From: Pinus tabuliformis
Lineage: Eukaryota; Streptophyta; Pinopsida; Pinales; Pinaceae
Length of the DNA: 64,000 bases
NCBI GenBank assembly: GCA_031772625.1
Contig: CM062815.1
Coordinates: forward strand, 121,567,977-121,631,976
Direction: 5' to 3'
In this document: positions 11,180-23,865 of the stretch, one piece after another
Layout: each line of letters starts with the position of its first letter
Position numbering within the stretch: position 1 is the first letter of the stretch
The notes under the pieces: generated by a model
Seen by the model: the letters and a program-made list of their open reading frames with translations, nothing else
Databases searched by the model: none
What the model was told of the DNA's origin: nothing
Made by a program: the position numbers and the translations under genes

Positions 11180-12102
11180 TGTTGATTTGGGGTAGCATCG
11201 GATGTGCTCTAGCCATGAAAATTGGTGGAGAGGCTAAAGCACATGAGATATCCAAGACCCAGAAATGGTTTGGGCAGATTCTAACCGGTTTGCGAGATAT
11301 TAAAATAATTAATATTTTTAATGGAGTTCCAAAGTCTAAACTTAGGAAAAATAAAATATTAATTGATACTAATATAAAACTAGGTTAGAAGGTTCCAAAA
11401 GTCATGGATCAAGCCAAATCTAATCGTAGTTGTTGATTAGAGATTTAATCTCGGCTGTTGAAGGACCAACAGGAAAAGTATAAGAAGAGGCTTGAGGGTC
11501 AGTTGGAGGACACACTGAGGGAGACCAATCAGTTCGATTTTTGGAGCGGGGTATCTGAGAAATTCGAACTAGTGGTCTAGAGAGCAATAGGAGGCAGCAA
11601 GTACAAAACAGAGAGCTAGGATCAGCACCATAAGACCAGCGCAGAGGCAGAAGAGGCAGACGTAGCAGTAGATTGCGCAGTCACTAGAGGGCCTGCGTGG
11701 GTGACGCAGAGAGGCCCAGGGCTGATGCAGATAAGCAGGGGCTGACGCAGAGTGTCTGGGAGCTATGCAAAGGTTAGCCAGGCTGACGTTAGGACTGGGA
11801 GAAGTGCTGGAGAATTTTTCTCTCTGTTGGGTAAGCCAGTTTGGCACCCTGTTGTACAAAAGAATTGCTGAATAGTAAAATCCTCCCATGCTGCACCGGT
11901 TTTCCCACATTGGGTTTTTCCAGGGTTTGTTGTCCAAAATAACTGTGTCAATGTGTTGATTCTTATGCATGTGTTTGTTTCTGAATTATGGCGTGATATC
12001 TGCAGCAGAATTTATTTTAATGTTTATTGAAGGAATTTCATAAATAACTTATTGGAAATAAGTAGGCAAAGTAAATTAGATGTTGCAGTGATAGAATTTT
12101 CA
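11180..12102 (+). repeat. 3' LTR of copia A1
   Basis: A 923-bp copy of 6692-7600. It starts with TGTTGATTTGGGG right after the purine tract and ends TTTTCA. Confidence 0.9.
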
Positions 12103-13806
12103 TGCCCCCATCCCGGAAACATGATGGAACATTGATTGGTAATAAATCAGAGCCATGTGCTTTATAGCCTATACAACTCACAATTGCTGTGCAGCCATAC
12201 AATCAGGTGTGGTACTGTAATTTCCAGCTGCTGCACAATACTTTCCTTGTGTTGTGTTGCTGCACTATAGTTACAGATGCCAACCATCTTGTACTGTTGC
12301 CTGTATATCTACTGCCATCTTACTTGCCCTTACAATTTCATATTTGAAAATTTCAAATCCTAGGTGACTAATGTCCTTATGATTTCAATCAAACAAGTAG
12401 ATTGCTGAATTTAATTAATGCTGGAATTAAATTTCACACCATAGTATCGATCACATTATCAAACAATAGCTAGGATGACTCCTGGATATGCCATTATGGA
12501 CATACATGTGAGGTGGATTGCTCGTTGATTGCTAGACCTCATCTTGGTACTCATGTGGATTTTTTCCTTGGAGCATTGGAGACCTATGGAACTTGGGGAT
12601 TTCTTCATGATGGCCACATGGGCGTTGGTTGCTTGTTTGGGAGGACGGCTTGCTTTGGAAGAGGAGCAATGGGCATCTTGGAGGAGAGTGTTGAGCCTTA
12701 GATGGCGTGGACACATTTGATTGTTGCATTGAGTCTTGATTTGAGGACGCTTGGGTTGACTGAGTGATCACGTAGGTGAGGTGGACCTGTGGGAGTTAAT
12801 GACCTAGGAGGAGTGTTTGAGCTTTGGAAGCTTGTGGGGGTGGATCATTTTACCTTCTTGAGGAGCATTCATGCCTTAGAGCCTTGCTTGTTGGACATCC
12901 TCACCTTGGAGCTTGAAATGTGTCACTTGTAGAGATAGTGTTTCGTATGTGGGCCTATCTTCTTGTAGATAGATTTCTTGTTGTGGATTAGGACTGTTAC
13001 TACCCAAACCCTTACGTTTTTTTTGATAGAAGTTCTAAAGCACAAGTAAGATCCTAGGGGCACTAAAGAAAGGCTACCTGTTGTCATCATGATAGCTCCT
13101 TCAGACACCTTGGATGGATGCGCTTTGGCACAAGGGGATATTCCAAAGGTATCCTAAACCTACCAAAAGATAATCACAAAAGGAATGGTGGCAAAGCTTA
13201 GGAGGACAAGTCTGATTTCTATCTGTACTTTAATTATTTTCAGATTGGTTAACAGCAAAGGAAAAGGTTGATTTCATGATCTTTTTTCTTTTTTCTTTTT
13301 GGATTGTTGAGAGTGGGATTAGTGCCTAGGTTAATTTTGGGCATATGGATTCTATAAAGGCAGCAGTAATAAAATTTATTATCATGCAATAAGGGGATGC
13401 TAAGGCTGTAATAAGCAAAGGTTACAACACCCTTATCTTGCTGTCCACAAATACAGAAATTTAATTTCAAGAACCCTAATGAAGGAGAATTATTAAATAT
13501 GCACGAATGTGTTTACAATTAGAAGGTGCAAATTTCAGCCAGTTCTAATTAAGAAATATGACGTTCATCAACATTTCCAGTAGCAAAGACAAAGAACTTA
13601 TAAGGGAAATACACCACATATAAAGTACCTTGATTAAACTGTTCATAACACATTTGTTGAAATTAAATTCCAGAATTTGTGATCCACGAACTACAAGCAC
13701 ATATTGGTGCCTCAAGCTCCAAGAACCTTCAATAAACACAAGCAAATAGCCTCTACCGTTTCCACGAGCTTCCAAACACCAATACAATTGGAGGAGCTTC
13801 TCATAT
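12103..13806. other. Unassigned stretch between A1 and Gypsy-A
   Basis: No LTR end, primer-binding site, RNA gene or recognisable protein domain. Short open frames on both strands around 12460-12770 have Ser/Pro/Gln-rich or low-information translations and overlap each other. I see no support for a gene. Confidence 0.5.
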
Positions 13807-15122
13807 TGTAATATTCCCTCTCGAATTAAAATTCTGCTAAGTGAATTCTAAATTTTTGCAATTTTGATGATGGACAATTTTTGGGCACAAACTTAGGAAA
13901 AATGGGTGAGAGACATCAAATTAATTTTTGTGAGAAGGGAGGCTCCGAAACATTAGAAAGGGAGCAAAATTGTATGGATGGTGGAATGTGGGAACCACCC
14001 CAAGGGAGAAATTCGAACTCCCTTGAAGAATTTGATTTGGAGGGAAGAGAGGGAGGTCGAATGGGAGGGCCCACAAGGAGAGAGAAGGCAGGAAGGATAA
14101 ATAGGAGAAAGGAGCTTCATTTTGGGACTTTTGCCATTTTCACATCTGAACTTTAGTTTGCTTGAGCTGCCCAGCCAAATCAACTTGTGATGCTTAGCAC
14201 AAGAGATTTCCGGGTGGGAATCTCACCTATTTCATCGGTGGACTTAGAGTGCCACCCTAGGAGAGTCCAATCTCACCTTGCAGAGCTGTTCTGGGCACAA
14301 TTACAGGTGTATTCGGCCATTCCTATGAGCAGACTAGGTGCAGAAGAAGAACTCGCATTTCTTGGGAGAGACAACTACAGTGCCTGCGAGTTTCCGGGTA
14401 TTTTGGGAGTTCTTTGCCTACAAATTTGCTGAAGGTTTGTGGTGATTTGCAGGGCTGAGTGTGGGAGGAAACCTCAGTTTGATTTTGGTGCTTTCCTGGG
14501 CATGCACATGCTTTCTCTGGCAGGAGTTGCGTAGGGGTTTTGAGTGGGAGTTTGTGACGAGGAAGGGCTGGAAAATTTTGGGATTTTGAGAAGGAATTGC
14601 AGGGGATTTTTGCAGGGATTCTATTGGTGATATGGAGAGCATTTTACTGCCATTTCCCAGCAGTGCATTCAGGAGGACAAACTGGGCCAACACACCAATT
14701 TGTGGGTTTTCTGGGTAGTTGGTTTGGAGCCATACCCTTTCTGGGTTTTGTTGGCCTTGATGAGAAAGTATATTAGCTGAAGTTTTAGAATTTTCTGAGC
14801 ACATTAGAGGGAAAAATTCCCATTTCCATTCCATCAACAACAACAGAAAACTACTAGGTTAGCGCAGAAATTGGAGAGGAGCACTTTCAGCTCTTGGGCA
14901 TCATTGTTATCACGTGGATTTTGCCTTGCTTGCTGTCGCAAGCCCAAGTTCTTCTATTCTCAGCTATTTGTACTACATTCTGCTCAAATTAATAAAATGG
15001 CTCAGTGTTGGATGCAATTTCTCTGGCGTAATTTGACATTTTGTTTGCGTGTTGGAAATTTTGGCTGCATGTTCATATTTTAGTTTATGTTATCACTTAA
15101 TATTTCCTTTAGGAATATTACA
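13807..15122 (+). repeat. 5' LTR of Gypsy-A
   Basis: Starts TGTAATATTCC and ends GAATATTACA, a clear inverted terminal match. A GGATAAATAGGA box near 14095 could be its TATA element. TGGTATCAGAGC follows at 15124. It matches 30995-32210. Confidence 0.9.
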
Positions 15123-15123
15123 G

Positions 15124-15135
15124 TGGTATCAGAGC
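15124..15135 (+). other. Primer-binding site of Gypsy-A
   Basis: TGGTATCAGAGC is complementary to the 3' end of plant initiator-Met tRNA and lies one base inside the left LTR. Confidence 0.8.
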
Positions 15136-15296
15136 TGTGATCTTGCCAGTTGTGGGGAAGAATCCTTTCTATGACCCTAAGAGACAAGCAGAATATAACA
15201 TACCAGAGGTATAGAAACAAGGGCAAAGAGTGAGAATTGGAGATTACCCAAGACTCGGAGGTCCTTGAGCAAGTAGCAAAGACGGTCATGGGGAAC

Positions 15297-17557
15297 TGTT
15301 AAATTGGCAACTAGGGCAAAACTCCATGTGGGTCAGCTTATCTATGGCAGCTGATAATTTTATTGGATCCCTCTCGTCGAGAGGTGTAGGATTGATCCAA
15401 AGATCATCTGATTCCGATAAGTATTTATGGAGATATGAATTTATTTTGTTTATGTAATTATTATCAAGCCGACCAGCTCCTATGTAGGCTCTAGAAGCCA
15501 AAACGTCATGTCTATTCACCTTACGCTTTGAGTATAAATAGATGAGGATTTGGAGTCATTAGCACAACATATTCTTCATGTGATCTCCTCGTCTCCACGT
15601 CTTGGGTTTTTGGTGAAAGAGGGACACTAAGAAGAATACGCTGGCCTTGTATGATGCCCTAATTGCTGTACGTTGCCCTAACTGCTATACGTTGCCCTAG
15701 CTGCTGTACGCTACCCTAGCCGCAGGTCAGATATGCCCTAGCCGCAGGTCAAGGGAAGGCTCCTAACCTCTGCCCAAAGGAGTTCCAATAAACAGTTAAC
15801 TTTGTGGTTAAGGAGAAGCCTAACCCGCACTAAATGAAGGACTGATACGCAGCAGAGGTGGAGGACTGATACGCAGCAGAGGTGGAGGACTGATACGCAG
15901 CAGAGGAGGCTCTTATATCCGCATCAACAAAGCCCTAATCCGTTATCATAAGGAGGCTCCTAAACCGCAGTCTAGAAGTGACCCTTAGCCGCAGCTAAAG
16001 CAGACCTGGCCGCAGATATAACAATGCCCTATATTCTACACTCAGCTCAATACACAGTCAACGCTGGATAGTCATTTGCTTATAATGTAAACGCTAGACA
16101 GTCTCAGATATACGTTGCTCTCAATGAATGATATATGCTGTTCATAGTAAATACGTTGTGGATGTTCACAAGATAACTGTACCCAGTCTTAATGTTCACG
16201 CTGGTTTCTTGCTACCATGGGAGATTGCTTTACGCATTCATGCAGCCATGGGAGATACCTGTACGTAGTCAATGATCACGCTTTCTGCAGTCACACTCAT
16301 ACGTAGCCAAAGGAAAGGCCCTACTATATGACACAGAGCACATATAGATTCTATACGCACATATACGCTGAGCACATATAGACTCTATATGCAGAGCACA
16401 CATGGAAAACTTTATATACGCTGTTCATGAATATATATGCTGGTCAAGAAGTCAAGGGTACCATTGTCATCAAGCAGCAGCGATGAAAAGGTCATGGTTA
16501 TAGCCACAGTAATACGCTGTCATGGTATTACAATATGTATATATGTCAATAGCAAGCTATATACGCACACAACATTCATAAAACGGTCAACGTTCTATGC
16601 TGGTCTTAGAGACACTTAATATATATACGCTGGGCATGAAAGACACATCTATGCTGGTCATTAAAAGGAGCAATTGCAGTCATCAAGAATAGTCGTTGTG
16701 ATGTATGCAGATCTGGCAGTGTAGATCGGGCTACCGTGTGGGGTAGATCAGGGTATATAGACTCCAGTCACTCATACGCAGTTCGTGGAGACTCTTATGC
16801 ACAGGTCATAGAGACAGGCAACAATAAAAGAAAACCTATAGCTGAAGAATACCAATACGCTGTGTGTAAAGGGATTACGCGGAACTATAGCCTAGGTGCT
16901 TTGCTAGAGCCGAGGCTGCAAGCCATAGCAAGCAGCTAAGGCTGATATCAAAAGAAGCAAATTGTTGCAGCATGATGAAGCAATGAGAAGGCAGAGGAAG
17001 CAACATGATGGGCAACACTATGAGATCATGTGCATGGCAGGACAATGATACATTAGCAGGGGCAGTAGCGTGATGATGATGCACCTTAGTCTGAACAACA
17101 TTATGATGGATAAGATCATGAACATGGGCAGCATGATAATCATGATTAGTGCAGCATGATGCAGTATGCAGTGGTGCAGCTTGAGAACCTGATGTAGGAT
17201 GATGATAGGTGAAGGAGTCACCTTGGAGGATCAGTTGAAGCAGAATGTCTTCAACTGATCTCATCGTTATAGAAGATGATATATGCTCAGATCTAGACAA
17301 GTCAAAGTGTTGACTTATGTACTCTCTCTCTCTTTCTCTGCTGAACTTTGAAGATAAAAGAAGAATTGATCAAGGGTTCCCCACACATTGTGGGGTTTGT
17401 CCCTGGCTCGCGCCATATCTTGTGTCCTCTTGTCTTGGCTTGTCTTCTGCGATTTTATATTTATGTTCTATCTGCAGTTTATTGTAATGTTGATGTGATT
17501 GCTAACTGTGAAAATTTAAATAAATTGCTCTAGCATAGAACATACCTAAACTTAACA
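15297..17557 (+). mobile_element. Solo copia LTR C1
   Basis: A 2261-bp LTR starting TGTTAAATTGG and ending CTTAACA. It is flanked on both sides by the 5-bp target duplication GGAAC (15292-15296 and 17558-17562) and has no interior, as expected after LTR-LTR recombination. Internal landmarks are a TATAAATA box at about 15533 and many TACGC- and GCCGCAG-containing repeats. It matches C2 (48510-50223) and C3 (63619 onward). It sits in the gag leader of Gypsy-A, so it is younger than that element. Confidence 0.92.
15838..15908 (+). repeat. 24-bp tandem repeat, three units, in LTR C1
   Basis: GGACTGATACGCAGCAGAGG plus a short linker is repeated three times almost exactly. This is an LTR-internal minisatellite. 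Confidence 0.85.
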
Positions 17558-17562
17558 GGAAC

Positions 17563-19206
17563 ACTATGAAAGATGACACAACTTTTCAGAGGATACTAAA
17601 GGCTTTGAATGATTTGGTAAGGGGGCAGAAGGAAGTGATGGATGAGATGAGGCAACAACACATCAAAGACAACCAAGATAGGAGAGAGTTCAGGTGCATC
17701 CCACCATACGGATAATACTACTCCTTAGAGCCACCACCTCATTTACAATGGACCACCCAGATCTACCATGTCCACGTTCTTGACTGTAGGAACTAGGGAA
17801 TATCCGGACACGGATGAGATACCTATGAATATTAGTCCATGGGGGAGGAGTTTTGAGCTGCCTTGACTTTTAAGGAATTTTGCCAACTCAAGCTTGACAA
17901 TGAAGGCAAGGGAACAGGTGATTCATCTACGCAGAGCTCAAACTTACAACGCATAGTTGGGACTCAGGAGACTGTACCTTCCCACTTTTGATGGCTTTTC
18001 TAAGTGCATCGCTAGGGCATGGGTGGAAAAGCTTGACACTTATTTTCACCTTAACCAAATAACGAAAGTGGAAGCAATTAAGATGGATGCTTTGCAATTG
18101 GAGGTGGATGCTCATGATTGATGGTTCCATGGGCTATCCATATTGGGACATGCTAGCGTGACCTCTTAGGATTTTACCAGGAGGGTGATGGAGCGTTTTG
18201 GCTTGAGACATCCTGAGGCATATTTTAGAGCGATGACCTAGCTCAAGCAGACAAGTAGCACATAGTAGTACATAGTGGAGTTTTTGAGGTTGTCAGTGAT
18301 GGTGCTAGATCTATCGGAGGCCAGGAGAGTCTTTCTGTTTGTGGAGGGTTTAGCTGAGCCTTTGCGAGGATTAGTGAGGTCGAACAAACATAGTACACTC
18401 CAGGATGCAACGAGCAAGGCTTGGGACTTGCAGGGTGCAATTCCCAAGACTAGAGCACCAGTACCCATGAGGCTTGCTTTCCCATATAGAGGTAGAGATA
18501 CCAAACCCCAACCACAGAGGGAGATGCCAGGGTGTGGGCAGTTGGACGATGAGACTAGGAGAGACCTCAGAAGGAGGAAGTTGTGTTTCACTTGCTAGGA
18601 GCCATGGGCACTGGGGCATAGGTGCACCAAGGGCAAGCCCCATTACATAGAGGTGTTCTCCGGCAATGCACTGGAGGATGAGGCGGAGCAGGAGGCAGGG
18701 GAAGGTGACAACAAACCATAGGCTAATGGAGGAGGAGGCCCACATCCCCCACCTAGAAGAGGCCCTTTCTTGCCCACAGGAAGAGTTATTGCTTCACTTC
18801 GGGGTGTACCAGAGTAATTAATGTTGAGGATTAGAGGCACGGTGTAGTGACAATGTGTATCAGTGCTGGTGGACAGTGGGGCTACCCACAATTTCATTGA
18901 TGCCTAGATGATGGAGCAGAGAGGGATACATACAAAGAACTTCGAGGGATTTTCAGTTCTAGTGCCCGGGGACAGGACCATGTAGTGCACTAGCTACGTC
19001 CCTAGTTTGACCGTGACTATGGGGAACTATTCGATGACGGATCATTTCTTTGTAGTTGATGTTTCGGACACCAATGTGGTAATGGGTGTTGAGTGGCATT
19101 ACTCCCTTGGGCGTGTCACCACGGACTAGAGGAAGTTGGAGATGGAGTTCATAGGGCTAGATGGGAAGTTGGTTGTTTTGAGGGGCATGCACTTATACCC
19201 ACTGCA
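17563..19206 (+). pseudogene. gag and protease remnant of Gypsy-A
   Basis: Gag-like sequence begins a few bases after C1 and includes a CCHC zinc-knuckle remnant near 18590-18640 and a retropepsin-like LVDSGATHNF segment near 18870. It is heavily interrupted. It breaks off at copia F (target CTGCA) and continues for about 100 bases after it (24751-24850). Confidence 0.8.
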
Positions 19207-20101
19207 TGTTATAAAATGTAACTATGTTCGGTTCAATAATGTACTTGAGTCATTATATAATGTACTTGTCAAAAAATAAAGAAAAGAATTTTTATTATTG
19301 TAACAATGACTTATTAAATCATGGGTTTCATGCTTGGGTCATCATTATATTAGTCAAAGTCCCCATTGTGGACTCCTAGGATTAATAGAGTTTATAGAGT
19401 CATTGTATATTCGAAGAGAACCTTCTTGGGCTTTCGAATCATGTAAAAAGGTCTTGTATCAAGTCAAATATGAATTGTGTGTCCTCCACATCATGTTGGC
19501 ATAAGGAACCCCATTCGACCCATAAGAAGTCTATGTATTGAAGGAGGTTGAAGTCATTTAGAGCACTCACTTTCAAGGAAGTTCGATATCTCAAGAAGAG
19601 CTGGAGAAGTGCGAAGTCTGTTGCCGGGAGGATGAAAGAAGTGCGAGTTTGGGGGAATCTCTAGAGAAGAAGAAAATCGAGTTTTTGGTGCCTCTCTCTC
19701 TCTGTTTTGTGGTATGGGTTGGGAGATCGAAGTCTCCTAAGATTTTGTTGTTGCCATAAGCTGCATGTTGTCGGAAGCTACTGCCTAGTCGAAGTTGCTG
19801 GAAGGGGTCGAAGATCTTGGAGGCTGACATGGTGTGGAGGGAAAGTCTGGTCTTGGTCTAGGGTAAAGAGTCTCAAAGGATACTATTGAAAGGAAGAATT
19901 ATCTTGACTGGGTTTTCCCCTCAAGAGGGGTTTTTCCCTAGCATGTGCCTATATCTTGTGTCTCTTGTTTTGTGATCTTCATATGTGTATAATTGCTTGA
20001 TGAAAGATAAGATAATAAAGAAATAAAAGAAGCCAACACACTCACAAGTAATTATCAAGAAAGGAGAATCAAACCCTAATAATATCTTTGATTTTCCAAC
20101 A
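19207..20101 (+). repeat. 5' LTR of copia F
   Basis: Starts TGTTATAAAATG and ends TTTTCCAACA just before the primer-binding site. It matches 23866-24750. Confidence 0.92.
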
Positions 20102-23100
20102 TGGTATTAGAGCTAAGGTCAAGAGAAGTTGAAGATCACTTTGCTGGCATAGATTCTCCCTCTATGGTGAGCTATATAAGATTGGGTTTCAACTCTGCTG
20201 GAAGATGGATCAAGAAGGTCATTTGCTACTTATTCAACAAAGTCAAGAGTCAAGGATTCTTGGCTGCCCTTATAGGTTCTCTTACTAATGACAATGCATG
20301 GATCATTGATAGTGGAGCATCAAGACACATGACAGGTGAAAGCAAGCAACTTCACACACTATCAAAGGAACATCCTCTCATGTAGTGGAATTAGGTGACA
20401 AAAAAATCTATGCTGTTAGAGGCCTGGGATCTACATCATTGAAGTTAGATAATGGATCGAAGCTGCATCTCAACAACATTCTCTATGTTCCAGGTTTGAA
20501 AAAGAATTTACTTTCTATTTCTTGTTTAGAAGATAAAGGGGAAAGGATTTCTTTTGTTGATGGAAAAGTATTGGTTTGGGGAAATAACTCTAGTATTGAC
20601 AAAGCTAGGGTTATTGGAGTTCGTGAAGGAAGTCTTTACTGGGTTATCACTCCATCTCCTCAAGATTTGGTTCATATGGAAATAAGTCCCATTGAACTAT
20701 GGCATCAAAGGTATGGTCATCTTCATTATAGGGTCATCCCTACTCTTAGTCGATTGGTTCATGGTATTCCTGATATGAAGTTAGATCATGAAGGTGTGTG
20801 CAAGGGATGCTCTTTAGGGAAGCATACTAGAAATCCATTTCATCATAGTGAATCTAGATCTAAAGAAATATTAGATCTCATACATCCCGATGAATGCAGG
20901 CCCATGTTGACAAAACTCTTGAAGGTCATCTCTACTATGTAACATTCGTTGATGACCATTCGAGGAAGACATGGCTCTACCTACTCAGAACTAAAGATGA
21001 AGTATTTGATAAGTTCAAGAAGTTCAGGGCTAAGGTGGAAACCCTAACCGAAAAGAAGATAAAGACACTAAGGTTTGACAATGGTGGGGAATACACCTCT
21101 AAAGAGTTAATTGCATATTGTAAGGATGTAGGTATTAAGAGGGAGCTCATTGTTCCCTACTATCCCGAACAAAATGGATTGGCCAAAAGGAAGAATAGGT
21201 CAATTGAAGAAGGCATTCGAACTATGCTCCTTGATCAAGATCTACCGAAGTTCTTATGGGATGAAGCAGCAATGACTGCCGTGTATGTTCAAAATAGAAG
21301 TCCTCATAAGAGTCTTGATAATACTACACCCGAAGAAGTATTCACAGGAAAGAAGCTGAGTGTGGATCATCTCCACATATTTGGAAGTCCAGCATATGTC
21401 CATGTTCCGAAAGACAAGCGAAAGAAGTTGGACTCGACAAGCATCAAGGGAATATTCGTTGGGTATAGTCTTTCCTCAAAAGCATATAGAATTTATATAA
21501 AGGAAGGAAGACACATTGAAGTAAGCAAGGATGCCATATTTGATGAGAATCAAGCTTACAAGAAATCAAAGGACATTCCTATTGATTCTGATGACGAAGA
21601 AGTTCTCGTATTTGAAGAAGATGAAGTTCATCATGAGAATCCTTCTAATGATGAAGAAGAAGGACCAAGTGAGCCTATTCAATTGGTGGTTATCCCAACC
21701 ACAAGGAAGAGGCCAAATTGGTTGAGAGCTACATTAGAAGATGCTGAAGGACATGAAGCTGCGAAAGGGTCCTCCAGGGAAAGTAAGAAACCGAAAAGGT
21801 ATTCTGGTTATGCTGCATATATGACAAAATTGATTGAAGCTGAGCCATCTACATTCCAGGAAGCTGAGCATGAAGAGGTTTGGAAGAAAGCCATGCAGGA
21901 AGAATATCAATCCATCATGAAGAATGGGGTTTGGGAAATCGTTCCTAGACCTAGTGACAAATCCGTTATCACATCGAAGTGGATCTATAAGATCAAACAT
22001 GCTGGTGATGGAAGTATAGACAAGTACAAAGCAAGGTTCGTTGCAAGGGGTTTCTCTCAAAGGAAGGCATTGACTATGAAGAAACCTTTGCACCTATAGC
22101 AAGGTACATTACCATTAGATCGTTGGTTTGTTTGGCTGCTATAATGGGGTAGAATATCCATCAAATGGATGTTAAGACCATATTTCTAAATGGGACCATT
22201 GATGAGGAAGTGTACATCGAACAACCTAAAGGATTTGAAGTGAATAGCAGGGACTGTCATGTTTGCAGATTCAAGAAGGCCCTATATGTCTTGAAGCAAG
22301 CACCAAGGGCATGGTATGAAAGAATGGATGCATATCTTCTCAAAATTGGGTTCGTGAACAGTACTGCTGATCCGAATCTATATATCAAAGTCATAAATAA
22401 TGAGCCTGCCATTATTCTACTATATGTGGATGATCTATTCATCACTGGTGTAGAACGAAGAATTCAAGAATGCAAGAAGATGTTGGTAGCTGAATTTGTG
22501 ATGAAGTATCTAGCCCTGATGCACTACTACCTAGGTCTAGAAGTATGGCAGGAACTTGGGGAGATATATTTGGGGCAAGGAAAGTGCATCATCAAGTTAT
22601 TGCAGAAATTTGGGATGATGGATTCCAAGCCGATGGTTACTCTTATGATCACCAACCTCAAGAAGCTGAGGAGCTCCAACTCTAGTCTTGTGGATCCTAC
22701 TGCATATCATCAGTTGGTGGGTTCCCTGATGTATCTGGTAAATACTAGGCTAAATATATGTTTTGCAGTGAACATTCTTAGTCAGTTTCAGTTCGAGCCT
22801 CCTCATGATCACTGGATAGTTGCCAAACATATATTGAGGTATCTTCATGGCACTACACATCACTACCTAAAGTATGATAGTAAGGAAGTCAAGCTAATTG
22901 GCTTCACAGACTTTGATTGGGGTGGCAGTGAGACCGATGGAAGGAGCACTACCGGAGGATGCGTTAATCTGGGAGCTGCTATGATCTCATGGATGAGCAG
23001 GAAGCAAATTCCTGTTGCATTGAGTAGTACTGAGGCAGAATATGTGGCTGCATATGAAGTAGGAAAAGAGGTTGTTTGGTTAAGGATGCTTCTGATAGAT

Positions 23101-23400
23101 TTCTTCAACAAGTCTCTGGGTCCTATTGTGACTAATTGTGATAATCAAAGTTGTATCAAGATGTTTGGAGATCTCGTGTTTCATTCGAGGACGAAACATA
23201 TCAATAACAAGTTCCATTTTATTAGGAACTTAGTGAAGGATGGGATCGTGAAGCTAGAGTATGTTTCGACAGATGAACAGGTAGCAGACATTCTGACAAA
23301 GGCTCTTCCTAATAAGAAGTTCGAATATCTAAGGAACCTTCTGGGTTTGGTAGATATTGGTGATTGTATTGATGATAAGGAATTGGAAGAGATTTGTTGA
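20102..23400 (+). pseudogene. gag-pol remnant of copia F
   Basis: A short gag scrap is followed by protease (DSGASRHMT near 20310), the GAG-pre-integrase motif near 20700 (LWHQRYGHL), the integrase core at about 20930-21350, reverse transcriptase at about 21950-22560 (LYVDDLFITG near 22425) and RNase H at about 22850-23330 (SSTEAEYVAA near 23030). Copia polyproteins usually carry a far longer gag, so the leader and gag have been shortened. Interrupted in a few places. Confidence 0.9.
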
Positions 23401-23598
23401 GGTTTTGTGAGTGAAGCATTGCCTAGGGAGACATCTGGCCAACACCCTGTGCTGATGTCTGGAATCTCGGAATTGAAAAGGTGGTGTTGTTTATTGAGCT
23501 CTGTTTTGGATACACACCTGTATGTATGGGTTGGTGGTTAGCAAGTAAGCCTGATGGTACCTAGAGGGGCTGAATGCTTAAGTCCACCTTAGTCCTGC

Positions 23599-23791
23599 CT
23601 TGATAGATTGCCCTGGTCAGGAATCTAGTCCATGGCATTGTGGTGCCTAAATTGTTGAGTGACTAGTTGGATAGATTGCCCTGGTCAGGAATCTAGTCCA
23701 TGGCATTGCCGTGCCTAAATTGTTGAGTGACTGGCTGGATAGATTGCCCTGGTCAGGAATCTAGTCCACGACATTATGGTGCCTAAAAGTT
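23599..23791 (+). repeat. 68-bp tandem repeat, three units, 3' region of copia F
   Basis: A unit containing ATTGCCCTGGTCAGGAATCT is repeated three times with few changes between the RNase H remnant and the purine tract. Confidence 0.88.
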
Positions 23792-23865
23792 CTTCTTGTT
23801 TTCATATAGTTTGAGATCTTCCATTTTATATGTACATTATGAATACCTCCATAGTTAAGAGGGAG

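Larger units (their letters stand above)
6692..12102 (+). mobile_element. Ty1/copia element A1, broken
   Basis: A copia element with both LTRs (6692-7600 and 11180-12102). A primer-binding site (TGGTATCAGAGG, 7603-7614) sits just inside the left LTR and a purine tract (AAGAGGGAG, 11171-11179) just before the right one. The interior is about 3.6 kb, short for copia: almost no gag remains, and the pol domains follow in copia order (protease, integrase, reverse transcriptase, RNase H). It carries many breaks and is clearly dead. The LTRs differ at roughly one site in twenty over the first 230 bases by eye, so it is moderately old. CCCCC occurs next to both outer ends (6686-6690 and 12105-12109) but is offset by 1-2 bases, so I do not claim a target duplication. 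A2 (38953-42426) is of the same family. Confidence 0.9.

Noticed and set aside
6686-12109. CCCCC beside both ends of copia A1 as a target duplication.
   Set aside because: The copies are offset from the LTR ends by one and two bases and are low-complexity, so the match may be chance.
12459-12771. Overlapping frames on both strands suggesting a small gene.
   Set aside because: Low-information Ser/Pro/Gln-rich translation on one strand, no domain, and a competing frame on the other strand. No promoter or splice support.
15124-15135. TGGTATCAGAGC motifs as possible tRNA pieces.
   Set aside because: They occur directly inside LTRs here and at 7603, 20102, 50224 and 53579, so they are primer-binding sites. 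No tRNA cloverleaf was seen.
23599-23791. Regular direct repeats resembling a short CRISPR-like array.
   Set aside because: Adjacent 68-bp units with no unique spacers, in the 3' region of a plant retroelement. The window is eukaryotic.
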